The translations under genes and the position numbers were made by a program. Of a DNA stretch of 64,000 bases, positions 23,911 through 36,499 are shown in pieces. How positions within the stretch are numbered: the first letter of the stretch is position 1; each line of letters begins with the position of its first letter. Location of the stretch: the NCBI GenBank assembly GCA_032158295.1, contig CM063249.1:21206270-21270269 (forward strand), read 5' to 3'. Source of the DNA: Pycnopodia helianthoides. Taxonomy: Eukaryota; Echinodermata; Asteroidea; Forcipulatida; Asteriidae. The notes beneath the pieces were generated by a model. That model was not told where the DNA came from. It worked only from the letters and a program-made list of their open reading frames with translations, and did no database searches.

Positions 23911-25822
23911 CCTTGACAGTAAGGCATCCATAAGCAAGCCAGTCAAGCTCTGACAGTGAGGCAACCTTAGTGAGGCCAGTCAAGCTCTGACAGTGAGGCA
24001 ACCTTAGTGAGGCCAGTCAAGCTCTGACAGTGAGGCAGCCATAGTCAGGCCAGTCAAGCTCTGACAGTAAGGCAGCCAAAGTCAAGCCAGTCGAGCTCTG
24101 ACAGTGAGGCATCCATATGCAAGCCAGCCAGTCCGGCTCTGACAGTGAGGCAGCCATAGTCAGGCCAGTCGAGCTGTGACAGTAATTGGCATCCATAAGC
24201 AAGCCAATCAAGCTCTGACAGTGAGGCAGCCAAGCTCTGACAGTGAGGCAGCCAAAGTCAAGCCAGTCGAGCTCTGACAGTGAGGTAGCCATAGTCAAGC
24301 CAGTCAAGCTCTGCAGTTAGGCAGCCATAGTCAAGCCAGTCAAGTTCTGACAGTGAGGCAGCCAAAGTCGAGCTCTGACAGTAAGGCATCCATAGTCAAG
24401 GCAGTCCAGCTCTGACAGTAAGACAGCCCTAGCAAGCCAACCGAGCTATGACAGTTAGGCAGGCATAGTCAAGCAAGTTAAGTACTGACAGTTAGGCAGC
24501 CATAGTCAGGCCAGTGAAGCTCTAACATTGAGGCAGCCAAGCTCTGACAGTGAGGCAGCCATAGTCAGGCAAGTCAAGCTCTGACAGTTAGGCAGCCATA
24601 TTCATTTCAGGACAGTCGAGCTCGAACAGTGAGGCAGCCATAATCAGGCCAGTCAAGCTCTGACAGTGAGGCAGCCAAGGTCAGGCCAGTCAAGCTCTGA
24701 CAGTGAGGCAGTCATAGTCAAGCCAGTCAAGCTCTGACATTGTGACAGCCAAGCTCTGACAGTGAGGCGGCCATATTCAGGCCAGTCAAGCTCTGACAGT
24801 GAGGCAGCCATAGTCAGGCCAGTCAAGCTCTGACAGTGAGGCAGCCATATTCTGGCCAGTCAAGCTCGAACTTTGAGGCAGCCATAGTCGGGCTAGTCAA
24901 GCTCTGACAGTGAGGCAGCCATAGTCAGGCCAGTCAAGCTCTGACAGTGAGGCAGCCATAGTCAAGCCAGTCAAGCTCTGACAGTGAGGCAGCCATAGAC
25001 AGGCCAGTCAAGCTCTGACAGTGAGGCAGCCATAGTCAGGCCAGTCAAGCTTTGACAGTGAGGCAGCCATAGTCAGGCCAGTCAACCTCTGACAGTGAGG
25101 CAGCCATAGACAGGCCAGTCAACCTCTGACAGTGGGGCAGCCATAGTCGGGCCAGTCAAGCTCTGACAGTGAGGCAGCGTAGTCAGGCCAGTCGAGCTTT
25201 GACAGTGAGGCATCCATAAGCAAGCCAGTCAAGCTGTGACAGTGAGGCAGCCATAGTCAGGCCAGTCAAGCTATGACAGTGAGGCAGCCATATTCAAGCC
25301 AGTCAAGCTCTGACAGTGAGGCAGCCATAGTCAGGCCAGTCAAGCTCTGACAGTGAGGCAGCCATAGTCAGGCCAGTCGAGCTTGAACAGTGAGGCAGCC
25401 ATAGTCAGGCCAGTCAAGCTCTGAAAGTGAGGCTTCCATAAGCAAGCCAGTCAAGCTCTGACAGTGAGGCAGCCATGGTCAAGCCAGTCAAGCTCTGACA
25501 GTGAGGCAGCCATAGTCAGGCCAGTCAAGCTATGACAGTGAGGCAGCCATATTCAAGCCAGTCAAGCTCTGACAGTGAGGCAGCCATAGTCAGGCCAGTC
25601 AAGCTCTGACAGTGAGGCAGCCATAGTCAGGCCAGTCGAGCTTGAACAGTGAGGCAGCCATAGTCAGGCCAGTCAAGCTCTGAAAGTGAGGCTTCCATAA
25701 GCAAGCCAGTCAAGCTCTGACAGTGAGGCAGCCATGGTCAAGCCAGTCAAGCTCTGACATTGACCTAGCCAAGCTCTGACTGTGAGGCAGCCATATTCAG
25801 GCCAGTTAAGCTCTGACAGTGA
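23911..25822. repeat. 37-bp satellite array (~51 units) with higher-order structure
   Basis: Unit TAGTCAGGCCAGTCAAGCTC, TGACAGTGAGGCAGCCA. Near 25262-25520 a block of seven units (259 bp) is repeated at 25521 to about 25757, carrying the same variants (AGCTATGACAG, CGAGCTTGAACAG, GAAAGTGAGGCTTCC). The 37-bp period shifts frame, so open minus-strand frames inside are not genes. Confidence 0.97.
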
Positions 25823-26269
25823 TAATTGCAGCCATTGCTGCAGAACATACCTGTTCAGGATTGGACCAATGGCCCTCAATGTGTCTGCAGCATAGCATAG
25901 ACTATCGCAACTGAAATCGTAACTCATAAAGTCAAGCCACGACGAAGTAGGATGAAAGTAAAAACTTTTCTAAGAACTCATAGTAGTCATGAAATTGTAG
26001 TTTACACTCATCCAAAGATTACCTATGTTTGAGTATACTCTAAACAAGAATTCTTTGCTAAACCTGTTGGAGACCTTGAGTAAGAGTTAACCAGTTTGCA
26101 TTCCTGAAGGTTAATTCTTGGTATAAGAGACATCTCAAATTGTGTGTTGAGTGTCACTGTAGTTATGTGGCTGAGGAGGAGTGTTAGCTGTTTTAAAAGA
26201 GCCATTGGTTAAAATAATACTGGCTCTTATGCAGCACAATTCCAAAGAAATTATCATTGCGCTTTGAAC

Positions 26270-26560
26270 ATTATCACCCCTGGTCACTGAGCCATTTATT
26301 TCATTCCTTAAACCACCTCAGCTCTCAGGGGAGTATCCAGCCTATGCTGCCAATATGTTGCACACCAAGCTTAATCAATCACAAGAACCATCTCTGCCCT
26401 CACAGGTACCCATTGACCCCTGGGTGAAGAGAAGCAATTATGGTCAAGTGTCTGGCTCAAGGACACAAGAGTCATGAACGGGATTCTAGCCCACACCCTG
26501 ACTACTTAGCCACCAGAACTTGAGTCCAATGCACTAAATCACTCAGTCATGACACCCTTA
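26270..26560 (-). repeat. tRNA-derived SINE family S2
   Basis: Same block order as 9958-10240: CTCAGCTCTCAGGGGAGTAT, CCATCTCTGCCCTCACAGGT, GAAGAGAAGCAATTA, and a degraded inverted B box GGGATTCTAGCCCACACC. Confidence 0.8.
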
Positions 26561-27018
26561 TGGTCTGATCCTGTCGTTTCCAACAGTAAACTCTGCTCGT
26601 TTTCAGGAAAAGACAGCTCTTCTTAGAGCCAACACTCCTTCCAAAAATTATTTGTGCACATAATTGTACCTGCAAGAACTGATAGAAGTAGTTACTTCTA
26701 ATTATCCACAGCATGCTGCGCTTCAAACATCAATTATAAATTAATTAATAAATTAGTAAACTTATAAAATAACTAACAACAAAATTCAATAAAAAAAATA
26801 ATAAAGTAACCACATACAAAGTAATTAGATACATAAGTTAATTAAATATTATTTGAATAAGGGTAAAAGGGGAACCAAGAACATTCTCAGTGGGAGTGTT
26901 GGTTGCTTAATATCCTTGCATTTCTGGATCACAGTTAATTGCTTTACAAGGATATCTAAGACTAGTTTTGGTTAAGCTACATTGTATTGAATTATCAGCA
27001 TTTCTGAAATAAATCATT

Positions 27019-27356
27019 AAAGGCCCTGTACACTATTGGTAAGATCGAAAAACACAATGTTCACAGATTCACACATAACTGACATGATTTAAAGTAAGTA
27101 CTGGTAGAAAGGGTTCCTTAAAATATTTCCGCCTAAAATGCTATCGTTTCTGAGAAACGAGTAAAACAATAGTAATTATCGCGCGCGATAATTTGAAAAA
27201 ACAGAAAACACATAAGATCTCTTTTCACTATTTTCTCGTGACATCGATGACCAATTGAGCTCAAACTTTCACAGGCTTGTTTGTTCATGCGTATGTTTAA
27301 TCACACAAAATATGGACACTGATTTTGAGCTGTTACCAAAAGTGTACAATACCTTT
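27019..27356 (-). mobile_element. MITE-A, full-length, minus orientation
   Basis: Starts AAAGGCCCTGTACACTATTG and ends with the inverse of AAAGGTATTGTACACTTTTG. Contains GCGCGCGATAAT and CATCGATGACCAATTGAGCT, matching 61619-61956 throughout. Confidence 0.9.
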
Positions 27357-27359
27357 CAA

Positions 27360-28600
27360 CTGGTTTAAATTTAAAACCCTACATGTAGCCTCGTGACAAA
27401 ACTAGGGTCAATTTTAGGGGGAACAAGGAGGTGCACAATTTTTTGCATTTACGTTTTTGTTTTTTGTCGTAAACAAACCCCTTTTCAATAGATACATAAT
27501 GGTCATCATTATTGTACCTAAACCTTAAAGCCTACTCAATGAAAGTACATAATAAGTTTTCGTTAGGAATAAATTATAACCAATAAAGTTTTAACCTGCA
27601 AGGGGGGTGTGTATGGGAAGGGGGATGCTCCCCCATGCACCCCGTTGGTCAAGTCTTTTTTCAATTAAAAAGAAATGTATTAGCTAATTTAATCCTCCTG
27701 TCTAGTTTAAAAATCTTCCTTGAATAGGTTTTATGTGGTTTTATGAAATGTGTTTTGTTTATCACAGCTAGAACGCCTTTCGTGCATAGCCTGTAAATGA
27801 ATTACATTATAAGACTGTTTTGGAAATGCATAAATGAATCGAACACAATTAACATGATATATTATGTGTAGAGCTATGTCTTGCACTTTATGGTTTCTCC
27901 TGTTGATGTATAGAGCCCCCTCCCCAACAAAAATACACAAATAAACAAATAAACAAATAATTCATGCCCCAACCCCCAACCCCTATGGACATTTCTAGTT
28001 ATGCAACTGCTTCTGGCGTTGTCTTTAATGATTGACAGTAATATCAGTTATATTTTCTGAATTTTCTTAGTTTTCTTAACTTACTCATATCTATGAGGAA
28101 TAGTTTTCAACCTCGATAGAAATTATACCTGGCTCAAGTAAGCATTAACATTTTTGCCAATAGCCAAAGTCATACATTTTTCATAAATTGAATGTGGAAC
28201 TTTTTAAGACAACTTTGTTATAAAAGTAGACTATATTTTATACACGTCTTTAAAATTCAAACAAGATTAGCTGTTTATTGCTTTCAAAATAAATTGTTTT
28301 CATACAGTTCAAAATTTTAAACAAGATTGACTTTCAGATAAAGATTTATCTTTAAAAATAATGGCCGTTTTAGCCCTTTATGAATTACTCAGGGAAATTA
28401 AGTGTATATTGAATAATACGTATAAAACAAACTTTGTGGAAATGTGTAATTGCAGAATAAAGATTTGAAGTTGTACTAGAAAAACCAAGTATTTTCCTTT
28501 CTTATGCCGATTTATAACCCCTGACCTGTGAGGTAACCCCTGACCTCACAGGTCAGGGGTCTAGTTTTTTTTTGACCCTACCATTCTAAGGTTTATATAT
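27360..28600. other. AT-rich non-coding stretch
   Basis: No coding segment or clear repeat ends. GACCTGTGAGGTAACCCCTG followed by its inverse CCTGACCTCACAGGTCAGG forms a small hairpin at about 28520-28558. Confidence 0.5.
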
Positions 28601-28621
28601 AACGTCCGAGCGATTTTTTTT

Positions 28622-28835
28622 AAGAGGAGATTTGGCGCAGCGGGCTAGCTCACAGCTCCCAGAATTCTGGGGCTGTGAGCTCGGCGGTTCAAATCCTGGC
28701 CGAGCCCCTTTTTTACCAGTAAAAGAAGATTTTTTTTAAATTCCAGTAAAAATGGGTAGGGCTTGAACCTGGTACCTTTAGCTCTGTAGCCTCTATCTCT
28801 TACCGCTCTGCTACTGAGCTTTCATGAAAATCATA
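28622..28835. repeat. Two facing tRNA-like SINE pieces
   Basis: 28622-28715 (plus) has GGCGCAGCGGGCTAGCTC and CGGCGGTTCAAATCCTGGCC, resembling D and T arms, around a strong hairpin CACAGCTCCCAGAATTCTGG. 28735-28835 (minus) reads GAAAGCTCAGTAGCAGAGCG and CCAGGTTCAAGCCCTACC. Neither closes a standard acceptor stem, so neither is called as a tRNA. Confidence 0.5.
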
Positions 28836-28859
28836 CGATTTTTGACCTGATGAATATTA

Positions 28860-29240
28860 GAATGGCCCGATCTGAGGGTTGACCAAGGGCCTTGGAGGGC
28901 TGATGGCTGGGCTTGAGGGAGATAAAATTCTGAGGGCTGAGGGGTTGAGGGGACCCACTGGGCCAGAGGCTGGTAGGTTGCTGGGCTAAAGATAGTAAGT
29001 CAGCCAGTGGGCTGAGCTGGTTTGGGCTGAAGGCTTGGCGGGTAGGGGAGATTCACAAGTTGTGATAATGCTAGGGTGATGGCTGGCTGGACATGGGCTT
29101 GATCCTGCTGGGTAGAGGGTTGGGGCCATGGGATGGGGAGGTTGTTGGGCAGGCAGTCAGTCAGCCAGTGGAGTGGGATGGTTGGGTGAAGGCTTGGTGT
29201 GCGGGACTAGTAGTCATCTTGATGGGGTCGTGGCTAGCTA
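28860..29240. repeat. G-rich cryptically repetitive tract
   Basis: Degenerate repeats of GGGCTGAGG, GGCTGGCTGG and GTTGGGC on the plus strand. Low complexity, no coding evidence. Confidence 0.6.
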
Positions 29241-29299
29241 AAATAATTATTACATTTTGTATCAGGGTTTTGGGACAATTTGTTTTGAATCAAAGGTGT

Positions 29300-30980
29300 G
29301 GTATATTTTTATAATGAAGTGATGCTTTAAATGAAAGATTTTGTTTAGATTTTTTTTTTCAGTAGACTAAATTTTGACAACTGTTTTTAAAGGAAAGGTA
29401 CCTTTTGGATAAAAGAACCAGCCTATGATAGTTGCAAGTTGGATGTTAACAAACGATACTTTTATTTACAACTGCACAATTTTGAAATTGAACACACCTT
29501 TATAGGCCATTTTTTCTGCGATTTTCCAATTTTACGTTTTGTGGACAAAAGTAAATACAAGTATTAAAGTCACGCGTATGTCACCCCCTATAGGCTAAAA
29601 TCATTCTTTTTGTTGTTATGGAGAGTGTTATTAGCTGATTAAGTATGGTCACACCTGAATGTTTCTCAAATTGAATGCTGTCCTCTTGTGGCATAGTTTT
29701 TGACATTTTTACGATTTTTGCGATTTTGGTGTTTTTTTTGTGTGAAAACCACATCAATTAACAATCGCATATGCCGCCCTCTAGAGGTTTACCATTTTTA
29801 ATGCACTAATTTTAAATGTTTTATCAAGTTAAATTTTTACTCCTTTCCATACATCAAGCAAAATGTTAGTAATACATCAACAAATTTTTGTGTAAATGCT
29901 GCCCTCTATACGCAAAATGGAGAAATTTACGATTTTTGTTCTTGCGGTATAAAACCATACTACCTTTTCTCACATTTTCTGTAACTGATCTTTTTTTGTA
30001 AAAATGTTAATAGTGAAGAGTTCCATGTTATTTTGTTCAGACAAAACAAATTTTTGATTGAATATATTTTCTTTTATTTTTCATACTTTTTAACAATTTT
30101 CTTGCATGTAAGAAATTCCTTATGAATATTTGCAAATATTCTTTCACTTTCTGGGGGTTTAACTCTCCATTGGTGAAAACAGGTTAATTTGTACTTTTTT
30201 TAAACAAATTTTATTGATTTTGCAGTTTTTTAGTTTTTTTTGCATTTTTGTATGCTTGACTTACAGTATAAATTAAGTGTTATTACATAAATTAAATTTT
30301 TGTGTAAAATCATTTGTTTTGAATTTAACTAACTCATTTATTTAGTTTTTTACAAGTGTGTTAATTTTTTTCTTGCTTTCATTAACAAATTGTTTTCCAT
30401 TAACAGATTTATTTTGTAAACAATCAATTTTGTAGCTACTCTTTTTAAAGGGATAATGTTTAATGCAAAAACTATGGATTTAACGAACTTGTATTTTTTT
30501 TTGACACGGGTCAATTCATATTTTCACGCTTTGAAGAATTTTCCGTTGCATCCGATCAATCGATTGTTTGCAAAAGTAATCGCTTCACAGTAAAAGACAG
30601 TAAAGGAAACAAATTTATATTAAACTCATTTAAGAAAGCACAATTCAGAACAAGCTTATTTCTTAGGTAATATTTTCATGTTTTATTTATAAATAACTTC
30701 ACCTGTAAATTATGCAAATAAACAAAGTTTAATAATAAATGAGGGACTTGTACAGTCCAACAACAGTTCATGTTCTCACAGGAAGTTTTATAGGTTCTCC
30801 ACTTGCCTACCATAGTACTATAGAAAAAAAAAATTATGAGGCAAATCCTCAGTAAAAATCCTCAGTAAAAACGGAATGAAATAAAAACGGAATTATGAAC
30901 TTAATATTAATACCCTTCAACCTTAAAATGAAAAAAGTACTCGGTTGGTAATTATCCAACCCAAAACATTATTAGTTTTG
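29300..30980. other. Very AT-rich, T-run-dominated stretch
   Basis: Many poly-T tracts (TTTTTGT, TTTTTTAG) and no long frame, inverted ends or tandem array. I see nothing further in it. Confidence 0.5.
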
Positions 30981-31018
30981 TTCTAAAAGCAAAGTTTCAA
31001 TCCGCTTAAAATACTGGT

Positions 31019-31975
31019 TAACCTCAACCCAAACCCTAACCCTAGCGCTAATCCTAACCCTAACCCTAACCCAAACCCTAACCCTAACCCTAACCCTAAC
31101 TCTAACCCTAACCTAACCCTAACCCTAACCCTAACCCTAACACAAACACAAACACAAACCCTAGCCATAACCCAAACCCAAACCATAACCCTAACACAAA
31201 ACCTTATACAAACCCTAACCCTTACCCTCACCCTAACCCTAACGGAAACCCTAACACAAACCCAGACACAAACCCTGACACAAACTCTAACCCTACCCTA
31301 ACCCAAACCCAAGCCCAATCCCAATCCCCAACTCTAACCCTAACCCTCGTCCTAACCCAAACCCCAACCCAAGACCTAACCCTAACCCTAAACACAAACC
31401 CAAACCCTTACCCTTACCCTAACCCAAATGCAAACCCAAACCATAACCCTAACACAAAACCTTATACAAACCCTAACCCTTACCTCACCCTAACCCTAAC
31501 GGAAACCCTAACACAAACCCAGACACAAACCTGACACAAACTCTAACCCTACCCTAACCCAAACCCAAGCCCAATCCCAATCCCAACTCTAACCCTAACC
31601 CTCGTCCTAACCCAAACCCCAACCAAGACCTAACCTAACCCTAAACACAAACCCAAACCCTTACCTTACCCTAACCCAAATGCAAACCCAAACCCTAACC
31701 TAACACAAACCCTAACCCTAAGCCTTACCCTAGCCCTAACACAAACCCAAACCTAACCCAAACACAAACCCTAACACAAACCAAAACCCTTACCCTAACC
31801 CTAACCCTATGCCAAACCCAAACCCAAACCCAAACCCAAACCCTAACCCTAATTCTAGCCCTAACCCAAACCCTAACCCAAGTCTAACCCAAACCCTAAC
31901 CCTAACCCAAACCAAACCCAAACCCAAATCCTAACCCTAACCCTATCCCTCACCTTAACCCCAATCCCTGGCAAA
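31019..31975. repeat. Degenerate interstitial telomeric-type (CCCTAA) array
   Basis: About 950 bp of AACCCT hexamers mixed with AACCCA, AACACA and ACCCTT variants. It includes a ~258-bp internal tandem duplication: ACCTTATACAAACCCTAACC occurs at 31201 and again at 31459 with the same neighbours. Unique sequence on both sides shows it is internal to the chromosome. Confidence 0.95.
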
Positions 31976-32162
31976 AGATAAACCTTTTTTGTTGTTTACC
32001 AAAACATATCCACTAAATTTTATGAAACCTTCACAGGTTATTTTTAACTCTTATAAATAGAAACATTAAATGGCATGTTTATTGAAAACTTAAGAATTAG
32101 AACTACTTTACTGCTCCAAAGAACAATGAAGTATTTTCCCTAGTGCTGTAGACTACGATGAC

Positions 32163-32305
32163 AATAGACCTGATGCACTTGTTGTCATTTGAGTAGGGCG
32201 CCCTCGGTTAGAGTGGTCAAAAGAAGTTTGCCCATTGGCCCATCTAGTGTGCCACCCGTACAAAGATGTGTGTTTTCATTGCTTATCATTGTTTTACCTC
32301 TAAGA
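32163..32305 (+). repeat. Dispersed repeat R2, copy 2
   Basis: Same blocks and order as 9521-9670, ending in the related GTTTTACCTCTAAGA-type sequence. It sits just right of the interstitial CCCTAA array. Confidence 0.7.
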
Positions 32306-32494
32306 GTAGCCTGATGACGTCAATGCATAAGGTTCATTTGATTTTTAAGATGACCATTGCTGTACTCTTGAAAAAATTTAATAATGCTGTTGGATGTTAT
32401 GATGATACAAGGGAATCTAGATCTCAATTGGAAAAGCAGGGAAAACTGTTTGGGAAAACTAAAGGGAGCTTACGTCAACCTAAGGATGATTCTC

Positions 32495-32545
32495 TCAGTT
32501 CTCTCAGTTTCTCTCAGTTTCTCTCAGTTTCTCTCAGTTCTCAGG
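32495..32545. repeat. TCTCAGTTTC short tandem repeat
   Basis: Five to six units of CTCTCAGTTT; low complexity. Confidence 0.85.
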
Positions 32546-33134
32546 CAGAATGTAATGATGAACTGACGGTGCACAAAATCGTCACTGGAAGGCCCTGCAT
32601 TAGTAAGGATTGAAAAAACGTAATTCATTAAAGTCAACCCATTTTCAAAACACAGGGAGTACTGTACTAAAAGAGCTCACTTGGATTTTGTTCACCTTAA
32701 TGCTTGTGTCACCTAAAATATTTATTATTTGGCAGAGATGTCATTAGCATTGTTAACCTCTCCCATGCCCCCCCCCCCTGAATGATTTTTACAAAATTGT
32801 TATCTTTAGTGTAGTTCGTAGGCTCCATATACTCTTGATCCCCAAACTTCCATGATCTTTATGTCCCCAATCTACAACAGCGATAATGACGATTAATTTC
32901 CATTGTATTGAGAAAAAAAAAACAATTACTTTGTCATTTCAGCCTTGATTTGATAGTAGTGACTTAAATGGGAGAACAAAAATTAAGTTTTAATATCTTA
33001 CCAATTTGGAGCATGGGTGCTGCATCTTCAATCCCAGGTTCTTAATGGTCCTCCTGACGATGAGAACTCCTCTGCAAAACTTAAGAAAAATAGAACACGC
33101 ACACAATTAAATATGATCAAATCTTAATCTTACA

Positions 33135-33345
33135 AGGGGATTAGGTTGGCTCAGTGGTTTATTTCCCTGCCCTTTACCTCTGTGGACCCCGGTTCGAATC
33201 CCACCTCTGACTGGAGCCTTTCATGTGAATTAGTGTTTTTCTCCCACATGTGAAACTGAACATTTGTTCTTGTTTTTTATTCATCCCGTTCTTTACGCTA
33301 TAAATTGTACTGATGGATGTGTAATAAAATATATAAAGAAATAAA
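33135..33345 (+). repeat. tRNA-derived SINE family S3, copy 2
   Basis: GTTGGCTCAGTGGTTTATTT and CCCCGGTTCGAATCCCACCT carry the A and B boxes; a tail of GTGTAATAAAATATATAAAG ends the element. Same family as 16780-17130. Confidence 0.8.
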
Positions 33346-33349
33346 ATAT

Positions 33350-34840
33350 TAAAGAAGACAGTTTATGCAATTACTTTGACACTTCTCTGAAAAGAAGATG
33401 AAGCAAAAAACTGTTTCAAAGTGGAAGAAGCCTTGCTCAAAATGTTTAATTCAAGTTGAACTTTTACATGGACAGTTCAAGAAATACAAAGCATAACAGT
33501 TTAAATTTTGTTAAGTCACAATGATGACAAAATAATAGCACTATGTCCAGGGTCACTTCCTTGGTTTCCCTGAAAATGTTCCAAAAGGAGTCATCAACAA
33601 TTTTGGTTGAGGAGCCCTTTCCCTGGATAAGGGTGGGTGGTTTTTTCTTGAGTGTACTTGAAGTTTTTCGTCTTGTTAACATAACTTTGTTAGTAATGGG
33701 GACACCTATTCAGAGGGTACGAAAATCTGTTTACCTCAAGGTCTGTGGTTTACTGGTAAACAAACTATTGTACAGGGTGAACCTCACTAAATAATAACTG
33801 ATGAATCATCGCCAAGCCTCATTAATTATTTCATAAACCCACAAGTTTTCCTGTAAATCCAAAATTAAAGGTCACAGTTTAAAGGGATATGGATATGGTG
33901 CACTGTTGTGCACTGTGGTTGTTGACTGTTAACCTGGCATATTTCAGGTATAATCCTCCTAAAAAGACTGCCCTGTTTTGCTGAAAAGCCTTGGAGTCTG
34001 GCTGATTACTCAATCTGTTTTCATTTTGTATCAGAATAGCTAAAAAAACAGCCAACCTACAAAAATTGAAGAAAAAAAGGAAGATTAATTGTCCCAATAT
34101 TTTTGATTTGATTTTCAAGACACTGAGAGACTTTTATTTATTTATAACTTATATGAATAGTTAGACCTTATTTTAGTGTGGTGCACCCATAGAGAACTCA
34201 AACTTGATACATACCTCATAAGTTTATTGACCTTTCCTTCTGGAGACTAGACATCTTCAACATGACAAAATGCTTGTCCATTGTGCATCCAATCCAGGGT
34301 AACCTAAACAGGGGTAAGAAGGGTAGACGTTTCATGGTGAAATTTGTACATAGTTGTCTAACCGTACATTTAGACTCATTTCCATGAAGTCTTATACTTT
34401 TTGTTTATGGTTATGAAATTTCAACAAGAAATCTTAGCATTTAATGTTTCAAATATATAGTTTGCATCATTAGAAAGAAGATTTAACAATTATCTCAATT
34501 TGTAAGTTCTGCCCAGAACTGACCATGTCTAAAATGCTGTCATGTAACACAGATATGTCGCGCATATTCCCTTTAATTATATCTCACAATCTCTGAGTAT
34601 TTTTAAACGCTTTTCTACTTCATTATGCGTGTTTACCTAATGAGGTGTTCCCCTCGTGTACTCACCCCCATCAGCTGTCTGACATTTTAAGAGCTGTCAC
34701 TCTACAGGGGAGATGGCTCAAGAGCAAACCCGCCTTGAGGAAATGTAGCATTTCCTGTGAATGTACCCTCCATCATGGCGCTACCCTAGGAACCTATCAC
34801 CAATAGAGAGATGATTTATAATTGGTTCAGTGGTAAACTT
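33350..34840. other. Non-coding stretch, no assignable feature
   Basis: Short frames on both strands (e.g. 33464-33682 minus, 33543-33794 plus) overlap one another and show no homology or splice signals I can support. Confidence 0.4.
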
Positions 34841-35173
34841 AAAGCAGTGTACAACATTGGTAATTGTCAAATACCAGTATCCACACTTTGTGTAACCCAA
34901 CATATCCATGAAATAACAAACCTGTGAAAATTTAGGCTCAATCGGTCATCAGAGTCACAAGAAAACAGTAAAAGACCCCTTAATATATTTTCACTGTTTT
35001 TAAACATCCGATTTTATCACCGTGATAAAATTAAAATGTTTTACTAATTTCCAAATACTATAGCATTTCAAGCAAAACTACTCCAAGGAAGTTTTCCACC
35101 ATGACCATCTTCATATCATGCAAATCTGTGAACATTCATAAATTTGAGTCTTACCAATGTTGTAAACACCCTT
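34841..35173. mobile_element. Diverged relative of MITE-A
   Basis: AAAGCAGTGTACAACATTGG at the left and, inverted, AAGGGTGTTTACAACATTGG at the right. The interior keeps CCACACTTTGTGTAA, AACAAACCTGTGAAA and CAATCGGTCATCAGAG. Confidence 0.65.
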
Positions 35174-35744
35174 CAATGACAGAGGTTCCCGTATTAAAAG
35201 TAGGGTCAAAGATTGGTTTTTGTCAATGTACAATGCTGATTTATAGGCAAAATTATAACGAAAGATACAATAAAAGTCACATGTGAAAGTTTCAGCTGAA
35301 TGCAGTGTCAACTTGCTGAGAAAACAGCAAAAAACTGTCACAGTATTTTCACAAGAACATTGAATGCATTCACTTTTAGTGAGGTGACAGCGGGTACCAA
35401 CCAACTCTCTGGTTGCAGCATTTGAGAACAGACACCAACCCTCAAAAATCTAAGAAACGATTCATGTGTTTAATTTGTTGAGAGAGGGTAAAATAGATTT
35501 AGCTGTTGCCATAGCTATGGTATAAATGCAATGGTCTGAGGTTTTGACCCTTGAAGAGTCTCTCTTGAAGGACAAATGATAACACAACAAACACATACAA
35601 GTATACTAGTGTGATACAAGTAGTCAAGTGAGATATTCACTACATGGTAAAGTATTTTATGTCTATAAAGGTGGCTACACTTTTTGACAATATTTATGTA
35701 TAGATGATTGTAGAGATTTCATATCCACCATGGTTCCGATTTTG

Positions 35745-35825
35745 GAAGGAAAAGGCTCAGTTGGTAGAGCACCAGCTGTTAATCTGAAGTTCAGTGGTTC
35801 AAATCCTGCTCTAGTCCATTTTTTT
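35745..35825 (+). repeat. tRNA-like SINE head (tRNA-Asn-like), not a functional tRNA
   Basis: GGCTCAGTTGGTAGAGCACC (A box) and GTGGTTCAAATCCTGC (B box) with a GTTAA-containing anticodon-like loop. The 5' AAGGAAA and 3' TCTAGTC segments do not pair as an acceptor stem. Confidence 0.5.
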
Positions 35826-36214
35826 ATGCTCAACCCAAAAACTTGATACCTTCTTAACTAGTTTTAATCTTCTTTCTGGAAAAGGTGAAGGCAGTGAACT
35901 GGGTACCTTGCCTTCCTAATGTGAAAAAAGAAAAGAAAAAATAGAAAAGAGAAAAAATACTTTAAGACAGAAATTGAGCACAATAAATATAACCTCTCCA
36001 TTTGTAATATTAATAATAATCAACATTAATAAAGTGCTTCATAAGTATTGTTTCTAAGCGTTAATTTTTTTGTTCTACAGGTATGTGGAGCTATGTTCAA
36101 ATTGTAAGATCCATTTATTTACACAGCACCACGTAACGGTTTACAAGGTCCTGTGGAGCAAACTTCAGCCAATCATACCAGAAAACACAGCGGTAAACCC
36201 CCTTCTCTTAACGA

Positions 36215-36425
36215 TAAGTGGGCTGGGTTCTTTTCCATGCATTACAAAACACATGGCACCTAGGGCTTAATGTCCCATCCAAAGAACAAAGCAACAAGGG
36301 TGAAGTGCCTTGCTTAAGGACACAAGTGTCAAGACTGGGACTCGAACCCACACTCTGCTGATCAGAAACACCAGTGCTTGAGTTCAGTATGCTTGATCGC
36401 TCAGCTACGAAAAGCCAATAGTTAT
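36215..36425 (-). repeat. tRNA-derived SINE family S1, minus orientation
   Basis: Inverse of the 13402 family: CCATGCATTACAAAACACATGG, CATCCAAAGAACAAAGC and the inverted B box GGGACTCGAACCCACACTC. Confidence 0.8.
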
Positions 36426-36499
36426 TGTTTGAGTAGCCATTTTTTGGACATTTAGCACAAAAATACAAGTAGCAAAAGGAAGACAGCTGTAACACAGAA

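Noticed and set aside
24017..25927. Minus-strand frames with repeated LSELDWL motifs
   Set aside because: They come from the 37-bp satellite; the frame rotates between units.
28622..28715. Functional tRNA with a long variable arm
   Set aside because: The arms are tRNA-like but no standard anticodon stem and acceptor stem can be formed.
30983..31231. Minus-strand open frame of Val/Arg/Gly/Leu repeats
   Set aside because: It is a translation of the degenerate telomeric-type array, not a gene.
31019..31975. True chromosome end
   Set aside because: Unique sequence continues for tens of kilobases on both sides and the hexamers are strongly degenerate.
35745..35825. Functional tRNA-Asn gene
   Set aside because: The A and B boxes are good but the acceptor stem does not pair; more likely a SINE head or tRNA relic.
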